Shown: positions 44,407-54,775 of the stretch, one piece after another
Numbering within the stretch: position 1 is the first letter of the stretch
Layout: each line of letters starts with the position of its first letter
Source of the DNA: Acephala macrosclerotiorum
Lineage: Eukaryota > Ascomycota > Leotiomycetes > Helotiales > Mollisiaceae
DNA: 64,000 nt
Direction: 5' to 3'
Assembly (NCBI GenBank): GCA_014904845.1
Contig: MU119245.1
Location: 1 to 64,000, forward strand
Notes under the pieces: generated by a model
What the model was told of the DNA's origin: nothing
Database searches by the model: none
The model's input: the letters and a program-made list of their open reading frames with translations, nothing else
Position numbers and translations under genes: made by a program

Positions 44407-45876
44407 ATGGACGCGACCGCGACTGGCAAACTTCCTACAACAACATCCTACCCGACAAACTCTCTACATTTCCTCCACAAAACCGAAAAGCAAAGACTCG
44501 ATAGCTCCACGAAGGAGCCTCCAGCACCGGAAGCCAATGCCAAGCTGAAAATTGTGATTGTTGGTGCTGGTCTGGGGGGGTTGGCGACCTCAATTGCTCT
44601 GGCGCGATGCGGACAGCGAGTTATTGTCCTCGAGCAAGCCACCGATTGATGAATGAGGTGAGTCTCTGCGGCCCCAATCCCTCCTGGATAACCTGTTAAT
44701 CTGCTACCAGGTTAGCACAGACGTCCATGCCCCCCTCGGGTGCGGCCCGGCCTCTGGGACGATGGGGGTTGGTCCCTTTCTCGCAGACAAGATCTTCGAA
44801 CCCCACGACATAAGATTCAGACGGTGGAGCGATGGCAGATTGATTGAGAATACAAAACTCATGCCTGACTTTCGAGAAAGCTTTGGAGCGCCGTACTACG
44901 TGGTACATCGAGTACATTTCCACGAAGTGTTGTACGAGCGAGCAAAGGAGCTGAATGTGGATGTCCGAGTCAATTCCAAGGTTGTGAAATACGAGCTGAA
45001 AGCACCTGCTGTTATGTTGGACAACAGCATTATATTGAGGGCGGACCTTGTGGTTGCTGCAGATGGGCTCAATTCCACGGCTCGGCAGCTGATACTCCAG
45101 GCTCCAGAGCCTGCTAGGTTCTATTCGTGCAGGGCTGTTGTGCCTATTGAAAGGATTCGAGCTGACTCGGGATCGACAGGGCTTCCTGACAAGCCCCTCT
45201 GGACCTGTGGGTCGGACCGGGTGGGCATGTCATAACCTACTGTATACCCTCGCTGCAGAAAGTTCTTTCAACCACCGGCAAGTCTCCTTCATGCACACCG
45301 AAGGCGAATCAGATGTCGAGGAGATGAGACAAGAATCCTCGGATTGGGAACCAAAGTAAGCGCTTCTTTCGTCAGGTGTTTCTCTTCATTCCTCTGGCGG
45401 TATACCACCAGGCTGGTCAAAATCATTCACATGGTCGAGCAGACTACGAAATGGCCATTGTTAGAAGGCAAAGCATTACCAACTTGGCTCGCACCATCAT
45501 GTAGAGTTCTCATCTTGGGCGATGCTGCACACCGAACGCTAGCTACCATACACGTCTCAAGGAGCCGCAATATCGGTCGAAGATGCAGCAGCACTTACAA
45601 CAGTTCTCAATCTCATCGATCACCGCGATGCACTCCCTTTTGCGTTGAGAATATGGGAGAGAGAACGCCTCAAGCGGTCAAGTCAAATGCAAGAAGCGAG
45701 CAGATTAAACTCTATCATCTGGCATTTTCCAGACGGAGAGGAGCAAGAGGCAAGAGTTGCGAGTACTCCGTACGAGACCTGAAGTCGCGGGGAAGCACTT
45801 CCTGGTTAGTGCCAATCAGTGGAGTGACCCGGTCACTTGGTGGTTGGTTTTTGGGTATGATGCTGGGGAAGCTATA
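44407..45876 (+). pseudogene. FAD-dependent monooxygenase (salicylate-hydroxylase-like) pseudogene
   Basis: The opening holds an intact dinucleotide fold, LKIVIVGAGLGGLATSIALA, with VIVLEQAT. Later blocks are typical of class A flavin monooxygenases: GPFLADKIFEPHDIRFRRW, LRADLVVAADGLNSTARQLI (the DG motif) and APSCRVLILGDAAHRTL (the GD motif). These blocks lie in different frames. Breaks are seen after EQAT (near 44647), in the Q-T-S-M-P-P segment (44712-44760), between CRAVVPIERIRA and the next block (about 45160-45240), and within the sequence after GDAAH (near 45543). After that last break, PYTSQGAAISVEDAAALTTV is readable in another frame. At least four indels are needed, so this is a decayed gene. 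The ancestral enzyme would have hydroxylated an aromatic acid. Confidence 0.8.
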
Positions 45877-46460
45877 GGAAGGCTTGGGTCTAATGCCTTT
45901 TACTAGCGCAGGGGTAGATACCTTTTCCGCTGAGCAATTCACATACTCTCTACAGGATATAATATATGTTCATGGGCACAGGCCAGTATTCAACTCGACA
46001 CAGCAAAACACCGTGAATCGTGGCGAGATGATTGGCCTCACCGCCCTGTGGCATTATTCTCTCCAGAGCCATCGTCTTGGCAACGCGGCCCGTCTAAATT
46101 CCGACAGGGTTTCCACATCAGTATCCAATGTCCGACCTTGCGGGGTTACCCCTCACCCAATAAAGTATAAAGATCGCTTGGCGCGTGGCCCCGTGGGGCA
46201 ATTGGGACGAACACTCCAAGCAGTCCTCTTTCGGCCAAGCCTGGCTCTTGCCGTGTCAAGCAAGTGGATGTTGTATTTTCCGCTGCTCGTAAAGGGTTTT
46301 TCCGCTGATGAACTCACCTTATGATGATTTGTAGGAGAGTTGGGGTAAAGTATAAGTATTAAAGTTCCTCGAGGAACTTTGTTGCTAATTGACTTCGTCA
46401 AGCCTCCCTTGCCCTGGAATAGACTTTGTCTCTCCCCTCGCCGCCAGCATATTTCTCAGA

Positions 46461-48266
46461 ATGCGGCTCATATCCCTCCTCCCATTTCTCTCCCTTCTCT
46501 CCCCAATCCTCGGTAACGATGGGCTCAGAGTCCAAACCACCGTCGGTGAGGTTCAAGGATTCATCAATGCCTCATCCCCTCTCGTCCGCCAATTTCTCGG
46601 CATCCCGTACGCTGAACCCCCACTCGGCTCATTACGCTTTGCACCTCCCCAAACCAAAGCTCCCAGTCAAGATGTAATCAATGCAACGGCCTTCGCACCA
46701 TCATGCATGCAGCAATTCAGCACCACCCCAACAATCTACACCGTCCAAGTCCCTCAATTCCTAATCAACGGCGGCGAGAGTGAGGATTGTTTGTATCTGA
46801 ATATCTGGGCCCCTGCACTAAAAACAGAAAATCCCCAAGTGCCGTTACCGGTGTTTGTTTATATCCCTGGTGGTGCATTTACGTCCGGGGGTGCGAATTC
46901 AATTGCCAAGTTTCCGGATAGGTGGATTCAGAGGACTCAGAGCCATATTGTGGTGATTATGAAGTGAGTTAATGTTATGTCGCGGAGGCGGAGAGAGGGA
47001 GAAAGAGGGGAAAGGAAGTGCTGATTGTGGTGGTAGTTATCGACTTAACGTTTTTGGGTTTCCGAATGCGAAGGGTTTGGAGGATTTGAATCCGGGGTTG
47101 TTGGATCAGCGGAAAGTGTGCGTACCAATTCCTCTGTATTCTGAGACTTGTTAATGATCTGTAGAATCGAGTGGGTGAGTGACAATATTGCTGCTTTTGG
47201 AGGTGATCCAAAGCGCATCACTCTCTGGGGCCAATCCGCAGGCGCTGCCGCGGTCGATTCATATGGCTACGCATACCCCCAAGATCCCATCGTCTCATCC
47301 CTGATCTGCGATTCTGGCTCGGCCAATATCCTCCACAGCACAGATGTCACACAATCAAACTTCACTTTCCTCGCCGGTCTCGTAGGGTGTGGCAACTCTA
47401 CTGATGCGGAGCAAGAGTTAAGCTGTATGAGAGGTGTAGATGCTGCTACGATTGAGAATGCGTTGTCGAATTACGCGATTAGTGGGCAGAAGCCAACTAT
47501 TTCGTTTATACCGTTTCCGGATAATAAGACGGCGTTTGGGAATATAACTGATAGGGCAGTGAGGGGATTAGTGGCTAAGATTCCGGCGATTATGGGGAGT
47601 AATACGAATGAGGGGGCGGGGTTTGTGACTTATACACAGAATGGGCCTGGGGCGGCGGTGTTGTTCGAGGTGACGCAAGCGTATATTGCTTGTCCGTTGG
47701 CGGCTGAAGTCAGGTATGTATTTCGAAGTTGGGTTTGGGTGTGAGAGCATGCTGAAAGTGTTTAGGACGAGAAACTTGGTTGGACTTCCGACGTACAGAT
47801 ACCAATATGCAGGGAACTTCTCAAATATCTCACCTGTTCCTTGGATGGGTGCTTATCACAGCTGTAAGTCTTTCTGAAGTGAGAGCTAGAGCCTGAGCAA
47901 ACATTGACGCAATATCATAGCCGAATTACCTCTCCTCTTCGGAACTCACGACCAAGTCTTCAAAGGCCCCTCAACAGCATTCGAGTACAACGTGTCGCAT
48001 GCAATGGAAGGTATGTCTCTCCCTCCTTTTCAATTTCTATCTCCCTGCTATCTCTTTCCCGTCTCAATCTGACATCGTACCCAGCTCTCTGGCTCTCGTT
48101 CGCTTCAAACCCAAGTAGAGGACCAGCCACGTGGACGAAAGAGACAGGCTACCTTGCTTGGCCGCAATATCAACAGAACTCGAGTTCGATGTTACTCCTT
48201 GCTAGTGGAGAGACATTGCAGCAGCTCGTTACGGGCGAGAGGATCGATGGGAATTGTACTTTTTGA
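46461..48266 (+). CDS. Type-B carboxylesterase 2, secreted
   Basis: Exons 46461-46963, 47037-47117, 47165-47713, 47766-47863, 47921-48010 and 48085-48266 give 500 residues. The start at 46461 gives a clean signal peptide, MRLISLLPFLSLLSPILG. Motifs in order are VGEVQGFINASS, QFLGIPYAEPPLGSLRF, ESEDCLYLNIWAP, VFVYIPGGAFTSGG (oxyanion hole), NYRLNVFGFP, AAFGGDPKRITLWGQSAGAA (nucleophile Ser), SNTNEGAGF, and AYHSSELPLLFGTH, where the AYH histidine is the likely catalytic one. No lesion. Probably a secreted esterase acting on lipids or plant or phenolic esters. It sits just downstream of the decayed monooxygenase. Confidence 0.92.
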
Positions 48267-48730
48267 GCGGAATGGGTTAACTCCCCAACACGTGACCCTT
48301 GTCGCGAAAATGGACATGCTCAGGACTTAGCGATTTTAATACTAATGAAGATTATTTGAGCTATGCAAAATATACCATGAGGGTAGGGGAGCGCATCGGC
48401 AGCCTAGTAGCTGTCCACCCCTGATCCCACGAAGTTTTCTTGACGCTAAGCCACTTACGTCACAATTTACATCAATGACCGATTCGCAGCTGCTTCTCTT
48501 AGAAATTAATCAACAATAAAACGGGACATCTACCAGCCTCACACTCATTTCAATCAATTCTGATTCGTTTCCTAGTTCACAGCGGGGTAGCTTAAGAAAT
48601 CTCTGTTTTACAAACCACCCAGCAGCGCACTTCCCTTTCCCACTCATCTCAACACTCTGATATTCATCAATCATCTCTCAAGCCTTCCGTCTCGCCTTTA
48701 TATCAAAAAATTCCCATCCGACGGCTCGGC

Positions 48731-49123
48731 ATGGCTCCAACCAATACCAATCTCCTGACAGCCCTAACAACTGCCTCCTCCCTAATGGGCATCCTCGCCT
48801 TCTCCGGCGGTCTCTACCTCACAAACCCCGTCGCTTTCTCCTCCACACTCGGAATTCCCGTTACATCTTCCTCCTCCCCAGCACTACCGTTCATCTCTTT
48901 CGTTGCGGCGAGGAATCTGGGTTCTGGTGTTACGATGCTTACTTTGCTTGCTACGGGACAGAGGAAGGCTATCGGATTGACGTTGATGTGTGGGACTGTG
49001 GTTGCTTTTGCTGATGCTTGGATTTGTGGGAAGTCTGGAGCGGAGGACGGGAAGGCGGTCGGACATGCGGTTATGGGTATGATTGCGGGAGCGTTGGGGT
49101 GTGGTATGTGGTGGGTTCGTTGA
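48731..49123 (+). CDS. DUF4267-like small membrane protein
   Basis: A single frame of 130 residues with four hydrophobic helices (LTTASSLMGILAFSGGLYL; PFISFVAARNLGSGVTMLTL; AIGLTLMCGTVVAFADAW; AVGHAVMGMIAGALGCGMW). The motif ARNLGSGVTML and the DAWICGKSG turn match DUF4267 membrane proteins of fungi. Role unknown. A damaged copy of its 3' half occurs at 51828-52125 in the duplicated block. The stop is about 70 bp from the convergent ankyrin gene. Confidence 0.75.
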   Translation: MAPTNTNLLTALTTASSLMGILAFSGGLYLTNPVAFSSTLGIPVTSSSSPALPFISFVAARNLGSGVTMLTLLATGQRKAIGLTLMCGTVVAFADAWICGKSGAEDGKAVGHAVMGMIAGALGCGMWWVR

Positions 49124-49194
49124 GGTTATGAATGGAAGAAATCTAAGGTTGCCGTTCTCGTTCATTCGTATTCGTCATGGATTTGCCGCTATAG

Positions 49195-51187
49195 TCAAAA
49201 GCACCAAGCACCTGGCATGGCTCTTTCGGGATGATCCAACATGTCCCAGAATTCCAAGAACCAAGGTTCTAGCTCCTCTGTGAACCAAAATCTCCAGTCC
49301 GCAGGCTCGGGACCATAGTCGAATCCAATGAAACGGATTTCTATCCGGTAATCCTCTTTTCCCACTCTTGAAACCTCTTTCCAGAGCGACAAATTCTTTC
49401 TAATCCTGAAATTCCGCTGCATTTGCTTTTCTTTGAGTCCGTACTCTTCAAGATCGATCCCATTATCTCTCAAGACTTCGAGCCAAGCTATCAATGGAGG
49501 TATGGGGTCCCCATCAAAGCCTGCAAGGGCCGAATCAACGATATCGAGTAGGTTAGTGACGTAGTATGGCTCCGAGTACCTCATGGAGGTGACATCAAAC
49601 CCACTCCTTACCAAGTCCGATATCAAAGCCAGGAGTTGCACTGGCGCTTGTCTCTTTAAACCACGCTCTGAGAAATATTGATTGTAATACATCCCTAGAT
49701 GCGAAGCCATCGCTGAAAGCAATGTGCTTCCATACTCATCAGATACACCTTTCATTGTCTCAAGATCTCTTCCATCAAGGAGATATCTGACAGCTGCCCC
49801 TTGTTCGTTAACATCAAGATGAGGCACCATTCGAATAACGAACAGGGCAATGTCTTCGGCACTTCGAGATACATGTAGAGATTGAGAAGCTTTCAAAAGC
49901 CATAAGAGAGTCTCCAGGTTCACTGCAGTAAGTGTGGCCGTCTCAAATGGATCTTCAATCTCGAGATTTTTGCTCAGAAGGTTGCATAGATCGGTTAGTG
50001 TACCAGGAGACGGTTCCAGAAATAACGCATTCCGTAATCCTATTTCGAGAGCGGAACTGCTCGGAAATCAGCGTCGTTACGGCAAACCAGTAATGCTTAT
50101 TACCTCTTGCTAGAAACACTTGGATCCGCGCCCTGGTTGATAAGAAAGCGACAAGTCTCAGTCCGCCTTTTTAATGCCGCATACTACGGGATGTCAGCTG
50201 GCTTGTGAAAATTCGCGGCTCGGTGCCACTTACATCCAAGACTGTCCCGCCAAATTCAGTTCTGTCTGATAAACTAGCTTTGCCTTCTTGGAGCAATCTT
50301 TGAATGCCTTCGATATCCCCTTCGAAAGCAAAGTCGAAGATTGCCGAGCCGCTAGGAACTACGTTGTATAGATGTATTGAGAAGTCCCATCCAGAAGGTG
50401 CCCTAGAAAAATATAGTTCCATAGTTTTCGCATGATACCAAAGCAACGTTGGCGCTCGGAGCCGAGCCAAGAGCGCTTTCTGACGGATAGATGCAACAGT
50501 TGACTTTCTAGAACCCGGCTGCAGTTTGCAATTCGATTCAGCAAGAGATTGAGGTTGAACAGTATCTACCACCTCTTCAGTGAGTTCCACGATTCTGGTA
50601 TTCGATACAGATGGGTCTCGTTGCGGGCAAGAGAAAAATGTTGTGGTCAGTGATTGTGACCATGTAACGTTTAGCTCCTTGAGTTGCTCCCGAACCTCTC
50701 TTTCGTGTACGAGAGCCTGCTGATGACGGCGAGTTTGAATTGATCTGCTGCGAATTAGAATATCCACCTGGTACTCGAAGCGTACTTACGCGAAATATGT
50801 CTGATAGGAAAGCGTTAACATCATCACAGCGGACTTCAGCCTCTCCCTCAGTCTATCTATCGTTCCCCTCTTCAAGACACATTTGAAACCTCCTAGCTTC
50901 TTTCCTTTCGCCATACTTGCTTCAAGTTCTTGGACGATGCTCTGCAACAACTTTGCTCCCCTTGAGCATAGTTCTAGGCTCTTTGCAGTAGACGGGAGTA
51001 GATCGCTGTCGTCGATGGTCGAAAGCACTTCGTTCAAGGTGTCAATCTCCTCCAGTAAATATCGAATCTCTTCGGGCGCATCTTTCACATCGTCCCAGAG
51101 TTGTTTCAATCGAATAATTCCGCTTCCGATTTGGATTCCTAGCGAGGCTATGCCCATGCCACTTGCGATAAGGCCGACTTCCGCCAT
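49195..51187 (-). CDS. Ankyrin-repeat protein with STAND-type N-terminal domain, copy A
   Basis: Exons 51187-50790, 50744-50234, 50183-50104 and 50056-49195 give 616 residues with no lesion. The first 130 residues, MAEVGLIASGMGIASLGIQI then LKQLWDDVKDAPEEIRYLLE, are the helical N-terminal domain found in front of many fungal STAND and ankyrin proteins (PigL_N/Helo-like family). About residues 250-330 contain weak ankyrin repeats (IFDFAFEGDIEGIQRLLQEG; RTETCRFLINQGADP). The C-terminal 280 residues are helical and end in EPADWRFWFTEELEPWFLEF. It may be a signalling adaptor in fungal recognition or death pathways (inferred). It has a decayed tandem copy at 52190-54284. Confidence 0.75.
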
Positions 51188-51751
51188 TCTGGGCGAGGCT
51201 ACTGGTGTGTACTTTAATGGTGCTGATGCGTGGCTGCTAGAACAGATGAAATTGTGAGGTGCAAAGCGCTCAACGTCGAGATGTAAAGATGCAAAGTAAA
51301 AGAAAAAAGAAGATGATGAGGTGTTTTAAGGAAGGTGAGGCTGTCGTGGATGCCTTCGGGTACGCCTCAGCGCCAGGTCACGCTGTTCAACCAATGGAGT
51401 GATTTTTCGCTACACCAACACAGCCTTTAAAAAAACACAGGGTGTTGTGGCTATGCCGACTGACAACTCATCGAAGATTACTCGATTCAATCAAGTTTCT
51501 CGCCAATTTCCTGACATTGTTGCAATTGCCATAGGACTGACGAGTAGCTTTCCAATTTCGCTTTATTCGCGGGCTAAAACACTCTGATTTGAACGCCCCA
51601 AAAACAATGGACCAATAAGCGACTTTTCTATGTTCTACACCTACTATTTTTTCGATATCCGAATGAATTATGTAGACAGAAATACCGCACTCGCTCATTG
51701 CCATGCCCTTTATGTAGCAAGCGAAATCCCAATTTAAGTCCATTGATTACT

Positions 51752-51827
51752 TGGCGATGGGCTGCTGATCATAGGTTTTGGTTTCAGCAGAACTTGAGGT
51801 TTGACTGGTAGGGAAACATCCTGCTGG
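51752..51827 (-). pseudogene. Fragment of the AAA ATPase 3' end
   Basis: About 75 bp match, at roughly four positions in five, the last codons and stop region of the AAA gene at 54776-54880. Shared strings include TTTGGTTT, CCTGAGGTTT/ACTTGAGGTTT and GGTAG(A/G)GAAACATC. It joins directly to the DUF4267 relic and marks the junction of the tandem duplication. Confidence 0.65.
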
Positions 51828-52125
51828 TGTTGCGATGCTAACGCTGCTTGGCACTGGTCAATGCAAATTTCCTTCTCTTGGTGTTCAGAGTCTTTGGTAG
51901 TGAAATGAAAAAGGAAAGAAGTTTATAAACGAAGCATATTAATGACGATATTAAGATCTTCAGGTTAAAGAAAGATTATGAGATTGACGTTGATGTATAG
52001 AATTATTATTGCCTTTACGAATGCGTTGATTTGTGGAAATTTAGCGTATAAAAAGGGAAAGCTGTAGGATATGCGGTTATAAGTGTGATTACGAGAGCTT
52101 TAATGTGGGGTATATAGTGGATTTG
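51828..52125 (+). pseudogene. Decayed copy of the DUF4267 gene (3' half)
   Basis: The sequence CTGGTGTTGCGATGCTAACG followed by AGATTGACGTTGATGTATAG and GCGTTGATTTGTGGAAAT lines up with 48923-49130 of the intact gene. An insertion of about 100 bp lies after 51865. Most differences on this strand are G to A, with several to T, which creates many stops. The 5' half is missing because the duplication joined here. Confidence 0.7.
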
Positions 52126-52189
52126 GTGAATAACGTGTTCAATTTGACCCCGCTCTCAAGATTCTTTAGGTCGAGTTGTCTTGCTTATT

Positions 52190-54284
52190 TCAATACTTAA
52201 GTCCGGCACCAAATATCAAATCATCATCGAAATTGTTCCAAGAATCAGGCATAGCTCTTTCCGGATGCTCAACCATATCCTAAAATTCCAAGAACCAAGG
52301 CTCCAGGGATTTCGTAAACCAAAATTGCCAGTCATCGGGGACCGGTCCGTACATAAAACTGAGGAGACGAACATTCTTCGTGTAGTAATTTGGATTTTGA
52401 GCCCAATCAAGGATTGTCCAGTCCTTAACGTTCAGTCTCAGGTGTAGCTGTTTTTTCATCTCGTCCATAACGTTCTAAATCTGTGCCTGCCCTTTTCAAT
52501 AGTTCAAGCCAGGCCTTCAGAGAAACGACCACGTCCGAGTGGTCATTGAGTCCCCCGCATATAAACTCAAGCAGTGGCGTACGATAAATCCCCTTTGCCT
52601 CGAAGAGGGAGTTCAAGTTCGAGCTACCTTTGATGAGCTCCAGCATCAATGTCAAGAGTTTCACAGGCTTCGGCCCCCTTGGAGATCCACTTTTCATGGC
52701 AATTTGGACGGCTGGTGAGCTCTTGGAAACGTAGGAGTTCCCATAATACTCCCCCAATTGCCATGCTAGTCGGCTAAGCAAGGTGTTCCCATTCTTGTCA
52801 GATACTGTGCACACAGTATAGTCTAGCTTTCTTCCTGTCAGTAATAACCGGACGGTCGATCCTTGGTCATGAGAGTCATGGTCGGACAATAACTTGATCG
52901 CGAATCGAACGCAATCTGTTGTGCTTCGTGTCTGATATGAGGATCTAGATCTTCGCAGCAACCACGAAAGACTGTCAGGCTGCTTGAGAAACATGTAATG
53001 AGTTGCGTAATTGTACTCAGCGGATCCTCAACATCTACATATCGTCCCAAAAGATCAAAAACTTCGACTGAATTCTTCGTCGGGAAACCGGACTCGCAGG
53101 CCACCATCAGCGACGAGCCAAAAGAAGGTGAGCATGATCCACTACTAATAGTATTATACGAATTCAAAAAGCTATCTCACTCACCTGTGGTAGGAAATAG
53201 TGGGGTCAGCCCCTTGGTCGAGAAGAAAGCGACAAGCATCCAATTGATGTCGAATTGCCGCACGCTTGATGATTGTTAGCAAAGGTATTTCCTATTCACA
53301 ACAATGCCAACGCAGGCGAGGACGACTACTGACATCGAGAATAGTCCAGCCTATTTAACTTCTATCAAATGGGCTAGCGCTGCCTTCTTGAAACAATTTT
53401 TGCACCCTTTCCATATTTCCCGTCTTAGCAATTGGAAGATAGGCGCGTCGAAAGGGAGTATGGTGTAAACTTGAATGGAGAAATCCCACCCGAATGGTGC
53501 TTTTTTTTACAAAGCATTTCTAACGCTCGAATATAGACTGAAAGCCATTTTGGGGTCTGCAACCTGACCAAAACTCTGCCACGACGAGAGGAGGCTGAGA
53601 GAGGTCGATTTGGCCATCCGACAGCTTTAGATACGGGGACAGATATCCGTTGTGGCTGAGAGACACCTCGACAAAGTGGTATCAGTGTGGAGTCCTTTAA
53701 ATCCGTAGAGACTGCTAGAAGATCCAAATTTTGTACATTTGACCCCTGTTGTGAGCACCAAAAATTTAGTTCTTGCAGTTCTCGCTGGTGAGCAATTGCC
53801 CAGTCGCACTGGATTTCGTGATGCTGTTTCTGGAGTGATCTAAGATCCATGAGCATCAATCCGTCGAGATAGAAGGAGTCAAACTCACGCAAAGAAGGAC
53901 TGACTGGCAAGCATCAACATGAACTGTGCAGACTTGAGTCGCTCCCTCAGCCTATCTACTGTCCCTCGTTTCAAGACAGCTTTCATCCCTCCAATCCTTC
54001 ATCTCTTCAGGATTTGTATCTCAAGATCATTCAACACCCCAGTCAACAGGTGGGTACCTTTAGAACAGAACTCCAAGCACTTCATTGCCGATTTCGGCAA
54101 ATTTTCATCGTCACAAGACGATAGCACTTGGCACAGTGTCTCGATCCCCTCAAGCAGAGACTGGATCTCGTCTGGTGCATCTTGCACGTCATCCCAAAGC
54201 TGTTTAAGTAAGCACCCCGCCTCCATTTTGTATTCCGAGCGAGGCTACACCCATACTACTTGCGATGATGCCAAATTCCGCCAT
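52190..54284 (-). pseudogene. Ankyrin/STAND-type protein, decayed copy B
   Basis: The frame opens MAEFGIIASSMGVASLGIQN, closely matching copy A. It loses frame before LKQLWDDVQDAPDEIQSLLE, meets an in-frame TGA just before the VLKRGTVDRLRERLKSA block, and loses frame again near 52450 (the RDEKK/TATPE point). The C-terminal block DDWQFWFTKSLEPWFLEF ends at TAG where copy A has TGG; the frame beyond still reads DMVEHPERAMP. The middle (PDSLSWLLRRSRSSY...RPKPVKLLTLMLELI) keeps copy A spacing. At least four lesions make it non-functional. It shares flanks with copy A. Confidence 0.8.
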
Positions 54285-54775
54285 ATTAAACGATGAGAAG
54301 GTTATTTCGAGAGAAATTCAGCCTAGGTGTGTTCCGGAGAGGGAATTCGGGATACAACAAAGAGCTGGTGACAAGCGATGACATCTCAAATGTGATAGAA
54401 ATAAGGAGAGCACAATGAGAGTTTCTCGGAGGTGAGGCTGTCGTGCATCCATGCCTTGGAAGGTGCCTCGCCAGCTCTCCCAATAAGATGACGATCCACT
54501 CCACCCTCCTACAGCCTGGAAAGTAGTCAATTGCTGTTCATTATATCACTCGACAAATAACGGAACGCATTAGCCAAGTTTAGTAAGAGTTTGCAGGTCA
54601 AGAGGAGACTGTTGCTGTTGCTGTTGCTATCAAACGATCATATTTTAGATGCTGCTTTACTCCAATCTTGTAATTTAGAAATAGTCTAAGATAGGACTCA
54701 AATTCACAACTGGCAATCCTCTGCTAGCTTCGTGTGATCTAATTCACGTCGCAAGGCCACAAGTGGAAAGTCAAC
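54285..54775. other. Intergenic stretch, promoter of copy B
   Basis: The string AGGTGAGGCTGTCGTG (about 54430) also occurs upstream of copy A near 51337, showing that the duplication included the promoter. A short CTGTTG microsatellite lies near 54608. Confidence 0.45.
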
